A DNA stretch of 64,000 nt from Paenibacillus pasadenensis DSM 19293 (lineage in GTDB: Bacteria > Bacillota > Bacilli > Paenibacillales > Paenibacillaceae). Both the position numbers and the translations under genes were made by a program. The notes below the pieces were generated by a model that did not search any database, was not told the DNA's origin, and worked only from the letters and a program-made list of their open reading frames with translations. Location of the stretch: assembly GCF_000422485.1 (NCBI RefSeq), contig NZ_KE383855.1, positions 1-64,000 on the forward strand, read 5' to 3'. This document shows, piece after piece, positions 8,336 through 17,411 of this stretch (within the stretch, counting starts at the first letter, position 1; every line of letters starts with the position of its first letter).

Positions 8336-9373
8336 TCAGGAACGGACGTACTTTGGACTGATCGTAATGGCGGCGTCTGCATGCTTGCGGTAGAAGCGCA
8401 TGTCGCGGCTGGACTGGTTGGCCTGCTCGGTGAAGGCGACCTGTAGTTCAGCATTTTCGAACAAAAAGAAGTCGCGGCTTTTCTGTCCGCCGAACAGGGC
8501 GATCATGGCGTAGTGGTAGCTGCCGGGATTGCAGATGCCGCCGCTGCCAAGCGGGACGAGCTCTGCCACCCGCCCGACCGTGAGCCTTTCCCTGTGTTCT
8601 GGCTGTTCGTCCAACGCAAGAAGCAGACAAGCGAACAGCACGTCGGCGTTCGCCCGGCCCGCGATCTGTTCAAGGGCAAAGTGCTTGCAGGGCATGGCTT
8701 CCCAGTCCAGAGAGCGGATGGTAGGCTCGATGGTGGGCGGTGTTTTGCCTGCGATTTTGGCCAAGGCATGGCGGTTGCCGTACGCCTTCAGAAAGCGGTC
8801 GAGATGTATCTGTACCCGATCACCATGCTTGGCTTGCATCTTGGGGAGCAGCATTCGGAAAAAGTCGGTGTACTGCAGGAGCCCGTCCAAGCTGCTGTCA
8901 GCGTCCTGTTCCCCGTCTTCATGCCCGACCTCTCGGAGAAGATCCCGCATTGCTTCCAGCCGCTGAGTGTCCGCGAGTTCCAGCATGTCGGACCGGATCA
9001 GATGGGCGAGGAAGGCAGCGGTATCGAAAGCATGCGGACCATCACCGAGCCTGCCTGTCCAGAAGTCGAGTACCTGGGCGGGCTCGAAGGCATTCGTGTC
9101 AGAGAACTCCGCCCAGAATTTGATGACGGATAGGGCGGCCTGTCGCTGGGCGTAGGGAGCGTCTTTCCGATGCCAGAAGCCGCCGCGCCAGGACAGCGCT
9201 GCGCGAATCGTCTCCGGTTTAACTGCCTTCGGGTCGGCGAACTGCTCGCGCCACTGGTTGAGCGGTTCAGTTGGGTACTTGGCGTAGGGGAAGTGTGACA
9301 TGTACTCGTCGAATTGATCGTTAATGTAAGCAACGAGGGACTTTTTCTTAGTCTCACTGATGGTTAGGGCCAT
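8336..9373 (-). CDS. hypothetical protein
   Basis: The protein is about 345 aa. GGAGG overlaps the longer ATG (9394), so the ATG at 9373 (MALTISETKKK) is the better start. It is soluble and mixed alpha/beta, with no motif I recognise. Its codon use and GC content resemble the flanking accessory genes. A role in element biology is the only context-based guess. Confidence 0.55.
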   Translation of the reverse strand: MALTISETKKKSLVAYINDQFDEYMSHFPYAKYPTEPLNQWREQFADPKAVKPETIRAALSWRGGFWHRKDAPYAQRQAALSVIKFWAEFSDTNAFEPAQVLDFWTGRLGDGPHAFDTAAFLAHLIRSDMLELADTQRLEAMRDLLREVGHEDGEQDADSSLDGLLQYTDFFRMLLPKMQAKHGDRVQIHLDRFLKAYGNRHALAKIAGKTPPTIEPTIRSLDWEAMPCKHFALEQIAGRANADVLFACLLLALDEQPEHRERLTVGRVAELVPLGSGGICNPGSYHYAMIALFGGQKSRDFFLFENAELQVAFTEQANQSSRDMRFYRKHADAAITISPKYVRS

Positions 9374-9448
9374 TGTGGGCTCCTCCTTTTTCATTTTGAG
9401 AGCGAATTTGACGTAATCGACGAAATTCTTTTTGGTCAGAAGGGTAGG

Positions 9449-9952
9449 TCAAGGTCGTCGTCTATCATGCATCTGTCTTCTTTCCTGATCGTCCTTAAAC
9501 TGTGGCTCGGCGTAGTCCTTGTCATGGCCGTTCAGGGCAATCCACTGCTCAGGTGTCAGGAACGGGTCCCTAAGCTGAATGTAGAAAGGTTCTGCGAGAT
9601 CTCGTACCCATCGGAGTGCGTCGGGGATCGTCCCGCCATGAAAAATGGGAGGTCCCTCTGCCCAGAGGTCCTCCCACACGAAATCTGCTATCTGGTTTTC
9701 TTGGTCTAGCCTAATGTAGAGGTCTGTTCCGTCTACGTAGTCATTCGCACCTTCCTTATCTGTTGTGCGAAGTACAAGTCGAATGGTGTGGGTAGGTGTT
9801 TCTCTTCCTGGAGTACACCCCGCATGATGTTTAGCAAATGGAGAGGCGGCTGCGACCATGACCCAAATGTTTTGCTGGTAGGGGCCTGCGAGAGCATTTA
9901 TTTCGAATTGTTTTTTTACCAACTGCAAGATTAGAGCATTATTGATAGACAT
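9449..9952 (-). CDS. hypothetical protein
   Basis: The product is 167 aa, soluble, with an aromatic-rich middle (DFVWEDLWAEGPPIFHGG) and a basic end (DDQERRQMHDRRRP). AGGAGAATCCC precedes the start. No family recognised. It is the last minus-strand gene before the oppositely oriented restriction-modification cassette. Confidence 0.5.
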   Translation of the reverse strand: MSINNALILQLVKKQFEINALAGPYQQNIWVMVAAASPFAKHHAGCTPGRETPTHTIRLVLRTTDKEGANDYVDGTDLYIRLDQENQIADFVWEDLWAEGPPIFHGGTIPDALRWVRDLAEPFYIQLRDPFLTPEQWIALNGHDKDYAEPQFKDDQERRQMHDRRRP

Positions 9953-10019
9953 TTTTCGGGATTCTCCTTTGATTAACAGGCTGTGTTCATGATAAACAAC
10001 GCAGAGACGTAAAAATCAA

Positions 10020-10048
10020 TTGCGAAAGTCTGTTCGCCTATGGTATTC
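10020..10048 (+). promoter_or_regulatory. candidate promoter of the methyltransferase gene
   Basis: TTGCGA (10020-10025), an 18-base spacer and TATTCT (10043-10049 region) form a plausible vegetative promoter directly upstream of the large inverted repeat at 10052-10086. Confidence 0.4.
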
Positions 10049-10051
10049 TTA

Positions 10052-10086
10052 TGTCAAAAACATTCCCCCTGGGAATATTTTTGACA
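10052..10086. promoter_or_regulatory. operator: 16-bp near-perfect inverted repeat
   Basis: TGTCAAAAACATTCCC is mirrored by GGGAATATTTTTGACA across three bases, with one mismatch. It lies between the promoter and the ribosome site of a methyltransferase that carries its own HTH domain. This fits autoregulation as known for M.EcoRII- and M.SsoII-type enzymes. Confidence 0.7.
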
Positions 10087-10096
10087 GGGAGGCTGG

Positions 10097-11380
10097 ATGA
10101 CAATGAAAATATTCAAGGATACTGAATTTGCACACATAAGAGAGTCAATGGGTTACTCTGTCAAAGAGGTTGCAGGATTGCTCGGAAAAAGCGAACGCAC
10201 CATCTACCGCTGGGAGAAAGGCGAATCAGCCCCTGAGGAAAACCTGCTTCGGGAACTTAAAGCCATCTACAATGTACGTTCAGGACAACACTCAGAAAAT
10301 GCCAATTTCAGATTCATCGATCTTTTTGCTGGTATCGGAGGTTTACGTAAAGCATTTGAATCGATCGGTGGCAAATGTGTTTTTACAAGTGAGTGGGACT
10401 CGGCTTGCAGACAAACTTATCAAGCCAATTATGATTGTGATCATCCGGTGAATGGTGATATTCGTGATGTTGATTTGGACAAGATGCCTCAATATGATGT
10501 ATTGGTTGCGGGCTTTCCTTGCCAGCCATTCTCTATTGCCGGTGTATCAAAGAAAAACTCACTGGGTCGTCCCCACGGGTTTCATGACGCTACACAGGGC
10601 ACGCTGTTCTTTGACGTTGCACAAATGATAGAGCATCACAGACCAAAAGCATTTCTGCTTGAAAACGTGAAAAATCTGGTTAGCCATGACAAGGGAAACA
10701 CCTTCAAGGTAATCATGAGAACGTTACAAGAGGAATTGGGCTATCATGTTGATTACCGGGTTATTGATGCAAAACATTTTGTCCCTCAGCACAGGGAGCG
10801 TATTTTTATTGTAGGATTCCGTGATGACGTCGGATTTGATTTCAAACACATGACTCTTCCAGAGGTTGGGCCCAGACTCGGTTCGATCCTCCATCAGGAA
10901 AACGGAGCGGAAGATCCTGAACCCCCCTACACAGAAGCACCTGAAGCCAAGGTGGCAGATAAGTACACATTAAGTGACCGACTTTGGGAATACCTTCAGA
11001 ACTATGCGGAAAAACACAGGGCGAAGGGAAATGGCTTTGGTTATGGATTGTTTGGCCCTGAAGACGTAGCACGCACTCTATCTGCTCGATATTACAAGGA
11101 TGGCTCCGAAATTTTGATCAGGCAGGAAGGAAAGAATCCACGGCGACTGACACCGCGTGAATGTGCGAGACTGATGGGGTTCGACAAGCCTGGACATCCC
11201 CCTTTCAAGATTCCTGTTTCCGACACTCAGGCATACAAGCAATTTGGAAATTCCGTTGCTGTACCTGTAGTTGAGGCTGTGGCAGCGCATATGCTTCCAT
11301 ATATCTTTAAGGTAATGAGAACGGCCAAGGATACCGAACAGGTTGAAATGCTTCTTGAAAAGGTTGAGGCCTATGGCTGA
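10097..11380 (+). CDS. HTH-fused DNA (cytosine-5) methyltransferase, EcoRII/Dcm type
   Basis: It methylates cytosine C5 to protect host DNA. Residues 5-60 form an XRE-like HTH ([21 protein letters not shown]). The C5 motifs follow in order: [10 protein letters not shown] (about 73-82), GFPCQPFS with catalytic Cys142, ENVKNL (189-194), [24 protein letters not shown] and QFGNSV. The next two genes are Vsr and an EcoRII-like nuclease, so the target is inferred to be CCWGG. The HTH and the operator at 10052-10086 suggest it represses its own transcription. The 427-aa length suits the family. The ATG at 10097 follows GGGAGG. Confidence 0.92.
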   Translation: MTMKIFKDTEFAHIRESMGYSVKEVAGLLGKSERTIYRWEKGESAPEENLLRELKAIYNVRSGQHSENANFRFIDLFAGIGGLRKAFESIGGKCVFTSEWDSACRQTYQANYDCDHPVNGDIRDVDLDKMPQYDVLVAGFPCQPFSIAGVSKKNSLGRPHGFHDATQGTLFFDVAQMIEHHRPKAFLLENVKNLVSHDKGNTFKVIMRTLQEELGYHVDYRVIDAKHFVPQHRERIFIVGFRDDVGFDFKHMTLPEVGPRLGSILHQENGAEDPEPPYTEAPEAKVADKYTLSDRLWEYLQNYAEKHRAKGNGFGYGLFGPEDVARTLSARYYKDGSEILIRQEGKNPRRLTPRECARLMGFDKPGHPPFKIPVSDTQAYKQFGNSVAVPVVEAVAAHMLPYIFKVMRTAKDTEQVEMLLEKVEAYG

Positions 11381-11831
11381 TATCGTTTCACCTGAGAAAA
11401 GAAGTCGAATGATGTCCGGTATCAAGGGCAAAGATACGAAGCCTGAAATGATTCTCAGACAAGGCCTTCACAAGCTGGGCTTCAGGTATAAACTCCATGA
11501 CCGGAACCTCCCGGGAAAACCTGACATGGTATTTCCCCGGTACAAGGCTGTCATTTTTGCAAACGGCTGTTTCTGGCATGGACATTCCTGTCATCTGTTC
11601 AAATGGCCATCTTCCAATGAGGAATTTTGGCGTAACAAGATAAATCGGAATATGGAAGTGGACAGTGAGAACCTGGTTCGCCTTCAGGAGATGGGATGGA
11701 GAGTGGGGATTGTATGGGAGTGTTCCCTGAAAGGGAAATACCGCATCGACAGCGAAGAAGTAATAGAGCTTTGTGCCCAATGGTTGCACACGACGGATAT
11801 GGCATCGATAGAGATTGGTGGGCAATGCTGA
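11373..11831 (+). CDS. vsr: Vsr very-short-patch repair endonuclease
   Basis: It nicks beside T:G mismatches that arise when 5-methylcytosine deaminates in the methyltransferase's site. Family hallmarks are present: [12 protein letters not shown] near the N-terminus, [21 protein letters not shown] with the active-site Asp, and [10 protein letters not shown] with the His/Cys metal and zinc ligands. The ATG at 11373 ([11 protein letters not shown]) overlaps the methyltransferase stop by 8 bases. The longer upstream ATG would start inside that gene. The product is 152 aa, normal for Vsr. Confidence 0.93.
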   Translation: MADIVSPEKRSRMMSGIKGKDTKPEMILRQGLHKLGFRYKLHDRNLPGKPDMVFPRYKAVIFANGCFWHGHSCHLFKWPSSNEEFWRNKINRNMEVDSENLVRLQEMGWRVGIVWECSLKGKYRIDSEEVIELCAQWLHTTDMASIEIGGQC

Positions 11832-11860
11832 CAAACCATCATTTGTGAGGATGTTATCGT

Positions 11861-13075
11861 ATGAAGAGAGGTTTTCTTTCGCAGTATTTTGAAGGGGTGG
11901 CAATAAAACGACTCCGTGCAGTCGAGGCGAACCGCTCCAAGTCTAATCAACATGAGTTTAACGGGGTCAGGCTCCTGAGGAATCTGTTGGGAGACGGGGA
12001 GAGATCATTCACGGCCCGATTTTTGTGGCTGTCCGGAGAAAATGAAGGAATCACTTCCGAGGGAAAAGTAACGTGGTATGACTCAAGAAAGAAACAAGCC
12101 CACAGGTCAGCCGAATACAGGTTATATTTTAACAGTAATCCCGTAATGGATAGTGCCAAAGAGGGCGATCTACTTATAGTTGCCAAAAGGCCCGATGAAG
12201 AGATTTATATCATTGTAGTTCCTGCAGAAAGTACCTTTGAGAACCAATTGTTGTGGCTGTTTGATGTTCAACTGATAGACAAGCAGTTCACGTATCAATC
12301 TTTTGAAGATGGCAAGGATCCGGAAGTTGATTTTGTTGTTCGCTATATTCTCGAGGAATTGGGTATCGAGGTATCAGATCCCGATGGCAGCTACCTAGAC
12401 AGTATAATTGAACCTTATATAAATTCGGGATTCCCCAGTACGTCGGTTTTCTCGATGCTGGCCCGAAAGACGCTCAAGGATGTTTCCCCGATTGAGGAAC
12501 CGGATCAAACCCTGTTGAAGTGGATTGAACATGAGGAAAAACTGTTCAAACGTCTTGAACGCCATATGGTTGCCAGAAGACTTGAAGATGGCTTCCGGGA
12601 TGAAGGAACAACTGATGTTGAAGGATTTATCCAGTTTTCACTCAGTGTCCATAATCGCAGAAAATCACGTGTAGGCTACGCCTTGGAGAATCACCTGGAG
12701 GAAATTTTCAAAGTTCATAGTTTGACCTATTCCAGAACGCCAGTAACGGAAAACAAGTCCAAACCTGATTTTTTATTTCCACATATCGACAATTACCGAG
12801 ATAAGTCGTTCCCTGAATCAAGATTGACTATGCTAGGCGTTAAATCCACTTGCAAGGACCGATGGCGGCAGGTGTTGGCTGAAGCTCAGCGGATTCAGAA
12901 CAAGCATCTCTTTACACTCGAACCGGGAATCAGTGAGAACCAGACTGACGAAATGCAGGCGAGCAATCTGCAACTCATTTTGCCAAAACGGCTTCATGAA
13001 ACATATAAACCCAATCAGCAGAGCTGGTTAATGGATTTAGGTTCATTTATCCAGCTTGCAAAAGAGAGGCAATAG
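11861..13075 (+). CDS. EcoRII-like type II restriction endonuclease
   Basis: It cuts unmethylated DNA, by inference at CCWGG. The N-terminal part matches the EcoRII effector domain (ARFLWLSGENE). The C-terminal catalytic domain shows the PD-(D/E)xK core: KSKPDFLFP near residue 302, then MLGVKSTCKDRWRQVLAEA near 324-342, followed by KHLFTLEPG. The 404-aa length equals EcoRII-class enzymes, which need two sites for cutting. It follows vsr by 29 bases and ends at a strong terminator. All residues of the core appear present, so it should be active. Confidence 0.9.
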   Translation: MKRGFLSQYFEGVAIKRLRAVEANRSKSNQHEFNGVRLLRNLLGDGERSFTARFLWLSGENEGITSEGKVTWYDSRKKQAHRSAEYRLYFNSNPVMDSAKEGDLLIVAKRPDEEIYIIVVPAESTFENQLLWLFDVQLIDKQFTYQSFEDGKDPEVDFVVRYILEELGIEVSDPDGSYLDSIIEPYINSGFPSTSVFSMLARKTLKDVSPIEEPDQTLLKWIEHEEKLFKRLERHMVARRLEDGFRDEGTTDVEGFIQFSLSVHNRRKSRVGYALENHLEEIFKVHSLTYSRTPVTENKSKPDFLFPHIDNYRDKSFPESRLTMLGVKSTCKDRWRQVLAEAQRIQNKHLFTLEPGISENQTDEMQASNLQLILPKRLHETYKPNQQSWLMDLGSFIQLAKERQ

Positions 13076-13090
13076 TGGCGAAACAGAAGA

Positions 13091-13118
13091 GAGGCTGAAA
13101 ATTCATTCAGCCTCTTTT
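13091..13118 (+). terminator. terminator of the restriction-modification cassette
   Basis: GAGGCTGAA and TTCAGCCTC form a perfect 9-bp stem followed by TTTTGGG. Confidence 0.8.
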
Positions 13119-13131
13119 GGGTGCGGATTTT

Positions 13132-13311
13132 TTACTTGTTGATGGTTTCTCTCCATTCCATCAAATCAAAGAGTATCTCTCGAAAATCCTTGTCAAAAGG
13201 ATACCCTTCGGAAATCTTATCACTAAAATCGGCTTCGATCTTCTCCCATTGCTCACCCAGTTGAGACCATGCATGGATGGCTTCATCCAGTGCTTTCATA
13301 AAGTTCTCCAA
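13132..13311 (-). CDS. small hypothetical protein (59 aa)
   Basis: A TTG start at 13311 follows AGGAGGTAATCTGA, a near-ideal ribosome site. The reading continues through MKALDEAIHAWSQLGEQW to a TAA at 13132-13134. The product is acidic and amphipathic, and no family is recognised. The TGA that ends a second open frame running through attL (see 13312-13440) directly abuts this TTG, so the two may once have been coupled. It lies just outside the serine-integrase element. Confidence 0.6.
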   Translation of the reverse strand: MENFMKALDEAIHAWSQLGEQWEKIEADFSDKISEGYPFDKDFREILFDLMEWRETINK

Positions 13312-13440
13312 TCAGATTACCTCCTGAACAGTGTCATATTTCTTTATAATATCATTCAATAACTGGTTGGTACATGGCAACGAACGAACGTCAGAAGATT
13401 TCGCTCTATAAATGATACGGTGAACCGTATCATCGCTAAT
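13312..13440 (-). other. open frame overlapping the integrase 3' end across attL
   Basis: In the frame not used by the integrase, the minus strand reads HRIIYRAKSSDVRSLPCTNQ and on to a TGA at 13312-13314. It looks protein-like and contains the ribosome site of the 59-aa gene. A TAA lies about 45 codons upstream and no standard start is evident. It may be the tail of a gene truncated by insertion, but across the reconstructed empty site the frame soon meets a TAG, so this is uncertain. Confidence 0.3.
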
Positions 13441-15101
13441 GGTAAAATATTAAGGGACTCCATCAAGTCCCTATATCCATTTTCTGCAGTTTTCTTCATG
13501 GAATCAAGCATCCATGGTTGAAGCGGTTCTACGTGATCTGCGTATACTTTGTGGAGAAGCTCATATGAGGTGTCGTGCAACGACTCAATAGTGAAATCAA
13601 AGTGAAGGTTAATACGTTTGATTCGTCTGCCGATGCCTCTGGGTGCTTCTTTAGTGATGAGAATTTCTTTGATAATAAGCCTATATAACGATTTCTGTTC
13701 ATCTGGGTCGGCCATAGTTAGTGTTGTATGGAAATCGCTCAAGAGCTTCTCCAGTGAGTCATAATCAATCGGATGGGTATCATGGATGGACAGCTGTTCA
13801 TTTAAGCCTTCCAGTCGGTCTTGAAGAGTCTTTTGTTCTTGTTGAATTTCAAGCAGCTTTGGCTTAAAGATCTGAACAAGCTCAGGGTCGATCATCATAT
13901 TATCCATGATCTTGTTTTTGTTCGATTCCAACTTGGATAACTGACTTTGAATAAGTTTACGTTCTTCCTGAATCGGTTGGTCTGCCGATGCTCTATTTTG
14001 ATTGATTTTTTTAAGTAGTTTTTTGAGTATGTAAGGTTCGTTTACAATACGGGATAATTCGTCGATGATGTGTTGTTCAGCCATATCTGCCCGAATGGAA
14101 TGAGAACTGCAGATGGCTTTTCCCTTGTTGTGAAACTGTCCACAGATATAATACCGATATGATTTTCCTCCTGCTCCTTTAGAACGACCAGCAACCATTC
14201 CAGCACCGCATTGCGGACATTTAATAATACCGGAGAGGATAAAGGGCGTTTCTGAACGTACGGGCTTGTATGAGCGTTTGCGAATAATACGTTGTACATT
14301 CTCCCATTGAACATCACTAATAATTGGCTCGTGAACGCCGTCAACCAGAATATAATCAGGGTTTTTACCGCTGCGTCTTTTTTCAGACCAGTTCTCCAGT
14401 TGATTGAAACGTATTTTTCCGATGTACATTGGATTATTTAATATTGTTTTAACAGAGAGAGTAGAGAATGATTTTCCTTGCTTGGTTTTGTAGCTCATTT
14501 CATTTAGCCGACGAGTTATCGCTTTAAGCCCCATATCTTGCTCAGCGTAATCAAATATTTTCCTTACCAGCAAAGCTTCCTCATTATTGATGACAAGGTG
14601 TTTATCTACGCTGTCATAGCCGAGTACAAGTCCGCCATTATATTTGCCTTCTTTTGCTCTCTGCATCATTCCCATCTTAACGCGATCCACGATTGTGTTT
14701 CTTTCCAGTTCGGCAAAGGAACAAAGCATTTGAAATGCCGTTTTTCCAAACGCAGTCGATGTATCGAAGTTTTCATTCAAACTGATAAGCTTAACATTAT
14801 GTTGTTCGAGCGTATCACTTATTTCTAATGCATCCTTCAGTTTTCTGGCAAGACGGTCAATTTTATAAACCATAACGGTATTGAACTTCTTTTCCTGTGC
14901 GTCTTTAAGCAGTCGTCTCATATACGGACGACCAGCTATGCTTTTGCCGCTCGCACCTTCATCAATATACCTCGCGACGATTTCTATGTTGTTGGCCTCT
15001 GCATACCGTTCAAGTTCACCTAGCTGAGCCTGTATACTGAATCCTTCTCTTACTTGTTCCTCTGTGCTCACACGTGCATAAATGGCTGCGGTTTTACTCA
15101 T
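13356..15101 (-). CDS. large serine recombinase (integrase)
   Basis: It catalyses site-specific integration and excision of the element to its right. From ATG 15101 (AAAGGAG ahead): resolvase catalytic domain with nucleophile Ser12 in YARVSTEEQ and the RxxR-type region KIDRLARKL. Then a recombinase domain, a zinc ribbon (CPQCGAGM ... YYICGQFHNKGKAICSS), a coiled coil near 385-440, and a C-terminal part. The element's att core lies inside the last codons: after MIRFTVS the remaining FIERNLL... to the stop at 13356 is encoded by flanking DNA. In the excised circle the frame would end ...SIDRVN. It overlaps the upstream XRE gene by 8 bases. Confidence 0.93.
   Translation of the reverse strand: MSKTAAIYARVSTEEQVREGFSIQAQLGELERYAEANNIEIVARYIDEGASGKSIAGRPYMRRLLKDAQEKKFNTVMVYKIDRLARKLKDALEISDTLEQHNVKLISLNENFDTSTAFGKTAFQMLCSFAELERNTIVDRVKMGMMQRAKEGKYNGGLVLGYDSVDKHLVINNEEALLVRKIFDYAEQDMGLKAITRRLNEMSYKTKQGKSFSTLSVKTILNNPMYIGKIRFNQLENWSEKRRSGKNPDYILVDGVHEPIISDVQWENVQRIIRKRSYKPVRSETPFILSGIIKCPQCGAGMVAGRSKGAGGKSYRYYICGQFHNKGKAICSSHSIRADMAEQHIIDELSRIVNEPYILKKLLKKINQNRASADQPIQEERKLIQSQLSKLESNKNKIMDNMMIDPELVQIFKPKLLEIQQEQKTLQDRLEGLNEQLSIHDTHPIDYDSLEKLLSDFHTTLTMADPDEQKSLYRLIIKEILITKEAPRGIGRRIKRINLHFDFTIESLHDTSYELLHKVYADHVEPLQPWMLDSMKKTAENGYRDLMESLNILPLAMIRFTVSFIERNLLTFVRCHVPTSY
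13414..13431. repeat. attL core of the serine-integrase element
   Basis: GATACGGTGAACCGTATC is an 8-bp palindrome around a central GA. It matches the site at 30113-30130 in its left half and core. GGTAAA at 13441-13446 lies 18 bases from the core and mirrors TTTACC at 30098-30103, which would complete a symmetric attP in the circular form. Confidence 0.75.
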
Positions 15102-15690
15102 CTGAATCAACTCCTTTTCCCAGATTTTCAAATTTATTATTCAACCCCTCAAGGAATGCTGATATTTCTTTTCTTGTATTCGGTATTCCTTGAGCCTTGC
15201 TAGAAACTGAAATGGTTTCGATAATGTCCGGGAGTGTGTCATAAATAATTTTTTCATGAGCATTTCCTGCAATTGTTTTCAGTAGTGACAGCTTTTCTTC
15301 AAGCACATGCTTACGGCTTTCCTGATACAACAAGGTTGCTATCTCAAAGGCAGCATCATGTATTTTAGTGCTTTCTTGATTTAACGGCTGGATTGGTAAA
15401 TTTGATTTAACCCATTGATCGTAAGGAATGGATAATTCAAATTTGTGGCACGTTTCAATCAGCTGGAGAAGAGTTTGTCTTAACTGCGATTGATAGGTCT
15501 CTATGATCATTTGTTTCAAATCCAGATCAAGTTCCTTGCTGAGATTTAGTGCATTTTCGAATGAAGGGGCATATTTGCCGTTCTCAACATCACGTATGTA
15601 AGTATGAGAAACTCCGGTGCGTTCTGATAATTCCCTTAAGCTAAGCCCTAATTGTTTGCGTCGCTGTTGTATCATTTCTGAAATGTTCAT
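15094..15690 (-). CDS. XRE-family regulator of the integrative element
   Basis: Residues 1-60 form a Cro/CI HTH (IQQRRKQLGLSLRELSERTGVSHTYIRDVENGKYAPSF region). The helical C-terminal domain is not recognised. Its stop overlaps the integrase start by 8 bases, so regulator and integrase are probably co-transcribed and coupled. It faces the plus-strand rep genes across a 120-base AT-rich gap and probably controls the switch between maintenance and excision, as in ICE/IME repressors. Confidence 0.85.
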   Translation of the reverse strand: MNISEMIQQRRKQLGLSLRELSERTGVSHTYIRDVENGKYAPSFENALNLSKELDLDLKQMIIETYQSQLRQTLLQLIETCHKFELSIPYDQWVKSNLPIQPLNQESTKIHDAAFEIATLLYQESRKHVLEEKLSLLKTIAGNAHEKIIYDTLPDIIETISVSSKAQGIPNTRKEISAFLEGLNNKFENLGKGVDSDE

Positions 15691-15812
15691 TTGTTTATCA
15701 CCTCAATAACTATTATATATGTTAATACTTGACTTTACAACAAAATCTAATATATTATTTGAGTTATATTGGTTAAGTAAATATTTTGATTTACAAAATA
15801 GAGGTGATGATT

Positions 15813-15998
15813 ATGTCGAACGATTTATTAAATGATCAATGCTGGCTGGTAATTGAGGATTGCAATATAAACTACAGTGATTATTACCAACAAAAGAATG
15901 ACCAGAAAGATCAGTTTGTTAAAAAACTGGCCAACTTAGTAGAAGGAGTTCAGAAAAGGAAAGCTGATAGCAGTAATGCTCCGTATGACAATCACTAA
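15813..15998 (+). CDS. small hypothetical protein upstream of Rep
   Basis: AGAGGTGATGATT precedes the ATG at 15813, giving 61 aa (MSNDLLNDQCWLVIEDCNIN...). It is hydrophilic, with a lysine-rich second half. It is the first gene of the plus-strand module that includes the Rep-like gene. Similar small proteins in conjugative elements can be copy-control or excision factors, but nothing in this sequence identifies one. Confidence 0.5.
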   Translation: MSNDLLNDQCWLVIEDCNINYSDYYQQKNDQKDQFVKKLANLVEGVQKRKADSSNAPYDNH

Positions 15999-16072
15999 AG
16001 TGAGACAAGGAAAGTGACCTAATGCCTTGTATGGCGAGGGTTTAGATCGAGTTTTATAAAGAGGTGATTAAC

Positions 16073-17188
16073 ATGTTCAAAAGATATTTAGGTGTGCAGG
16101 TAAATCTCCAGTTGAATTCCAACATATTCTTCTCAAACTTGGAAAAGAGTATTAGCCTGAATCGCAGTTTTCACTGTCCTTATGACGGGATAACATTTTG
16201 CATAGACAGACCACCGTCGCCGACATTCCTTAATCTTGTTTCCTCAGCCGAATACGATGATTACAATGTGATAGGCAAACGGCGGGTATATAAGCACTTA
16301 TTGAAGCATCGATTATTTATTGTGCAGTGGGACCCATTACCACTCTTTAACAAAGCACCTTACACAAGCATAAAAATAAACCCGAATGTACAACAGATTA
16401 CGCCGTCACAGTTACTTGCTCTAATCGAGTTTATTGGAGGGAATTATCATGATGCTCAGGTAATGAGGTTTGATGAGAAAGTCGATATTGATCAATATTC
16501 GACGACTGATGTTGCTAAAAGGATATACGTCGCCCACAAACGTACTTTCAATGACTTTCTTAAGAAAAACCAAACCTATTACATAGGTACAAGTAAAGGC
16601 GAGCAAGTGAAAGTGTATAATAAAGCAAAACAGTTACGTATGAAGAATTTAAGACTTGTCCGTATTGAGAGAACTGTAAAATACAGCAAAGTGGACAGGC
16701 CTTTAGTTACTACCTTTTTATTCAAAAGTCGCGATGATGCATTTGATAACGTAACGATTGCAAATATTAATAAGCTTCATCATAGATCGAAGTTAAGAAG
16801 GCTGATAGATCAAGAAGGCATGTTGATGAAGGCATATATATTGCTATCAAAAACTGAGAAGAAAGCCTTTAAGAGACATGCTGCATTCCTCAAGCCCTGC
16901 TTTGACTTGAAAAAAGCATTTCTAAAGGACTTGGTTGAGTGGATTAATACCTCACCAAATTTGGTACTAAAAATATGGTTGGATGAGATGATGAGATTAT
17001 TAATGAGAAAACAAAGCATTGGAGCATCTAGTAGATTCACTAATCAATACCATATGGAGCTAGTTCCAGCTTATGCGTGCATACCTAATGAACCACACAA
17101 ACCTCGAATATTGACTGGAGGCAGTAACTTACAAGGCATATTCTATGGGACGTTGCTCGATGCTAATAGAATTGTGGAACTGTGTTGA
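16073..17188 (+). CDS. Rep-like replication initiation protein
   Basis: The product is 371 aa from the ATG at 16073 (AAAGAGGTGATTAAC ahead). The segment TYYIGTSKGEQVKVYNKAKQ followed by VRIERTVKY matches the pattern of phage and ICE replication initiators of the Rep_trans type ('yiGs...vYdKa...RiE'). These nick one strand to start rolling-circle replication of the excised circle. I do not see an unmistakable catalytic Tyr motif. The gene is followed by a gene-free stretch of inverted repeats that could be its origin. Confidence 0.6.
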   Translation: MFKRYLGVQVNLQLNSNIFFSNLEKSISLNRSFHCPYDGITFCIDRPPSPTFLNLVSSAEYDDYNVIGKRRVYKHLLKHRLFIVQWDPLPLFNKAPYTSIKINPNVQQITPSQLLALIEFIGGNYHDAQVMRFDEKVDIDQYSTTDVAKRIYVAHKRTFNDFLKKNQTYYIGTSKGEQVKVYNKAKQLRMKNLRLVRIERTVKYSKVDRPLVTTFLFKSRDDAFDNVTIANINKLHHRSKLRRLIDQEGMLMKAYILLSKTEKKAFKRHAAFLKPCFDLKKAFLKDLVEWINTSPNLVLKIWLDEMMRLLMRKQSIGASSRFTNQYHMELVPAYACIPNEPHKPRILTGGSNLQGIFYGTLLDANRIVELC

Positions 17189-17196
17189 AGAAGCCT

Positions 17197-17305
17197 GTCA
17201 AGGCCGGGTGTTTACGAGTTCATTATAGCCTTGACGAGGCGTCTCCATTCGCTCATGTTCAGCAGCTTGTTGCGGCGTGCGACGGATTGCAAAGAGTGGC
17301 AATCC
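17197..17305. repeat. inverted-repeat cluster after rep (candidate origin)
   Basis: GTCAAGGC (17197-17204) pairs with GCCTTGAC (17228-17235), and GGATTGC (17284-17290) with GCAATCC (17299-17305). They lie just downstream of the Rep-like gene in the 223-base gap to 17411. The first could be a terminator but has no T-tract. Confidence 0.4.
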
Positions 17306-17411
17306 TTTGCGTAGGTTCTAATCAGAAGCAGTGTGATGATATAACGACATAATTCAATTTGATGATGAGTAATTTGTCACCATCATTGAAAGAACGACGC
17401 CGAACCATGTT

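Noticed and set aside
13117-13362. 81-codon plus-strand open frame
   Set aside because: It is antisense to the 59-aa gene, which has a much better ribosome site and composition.
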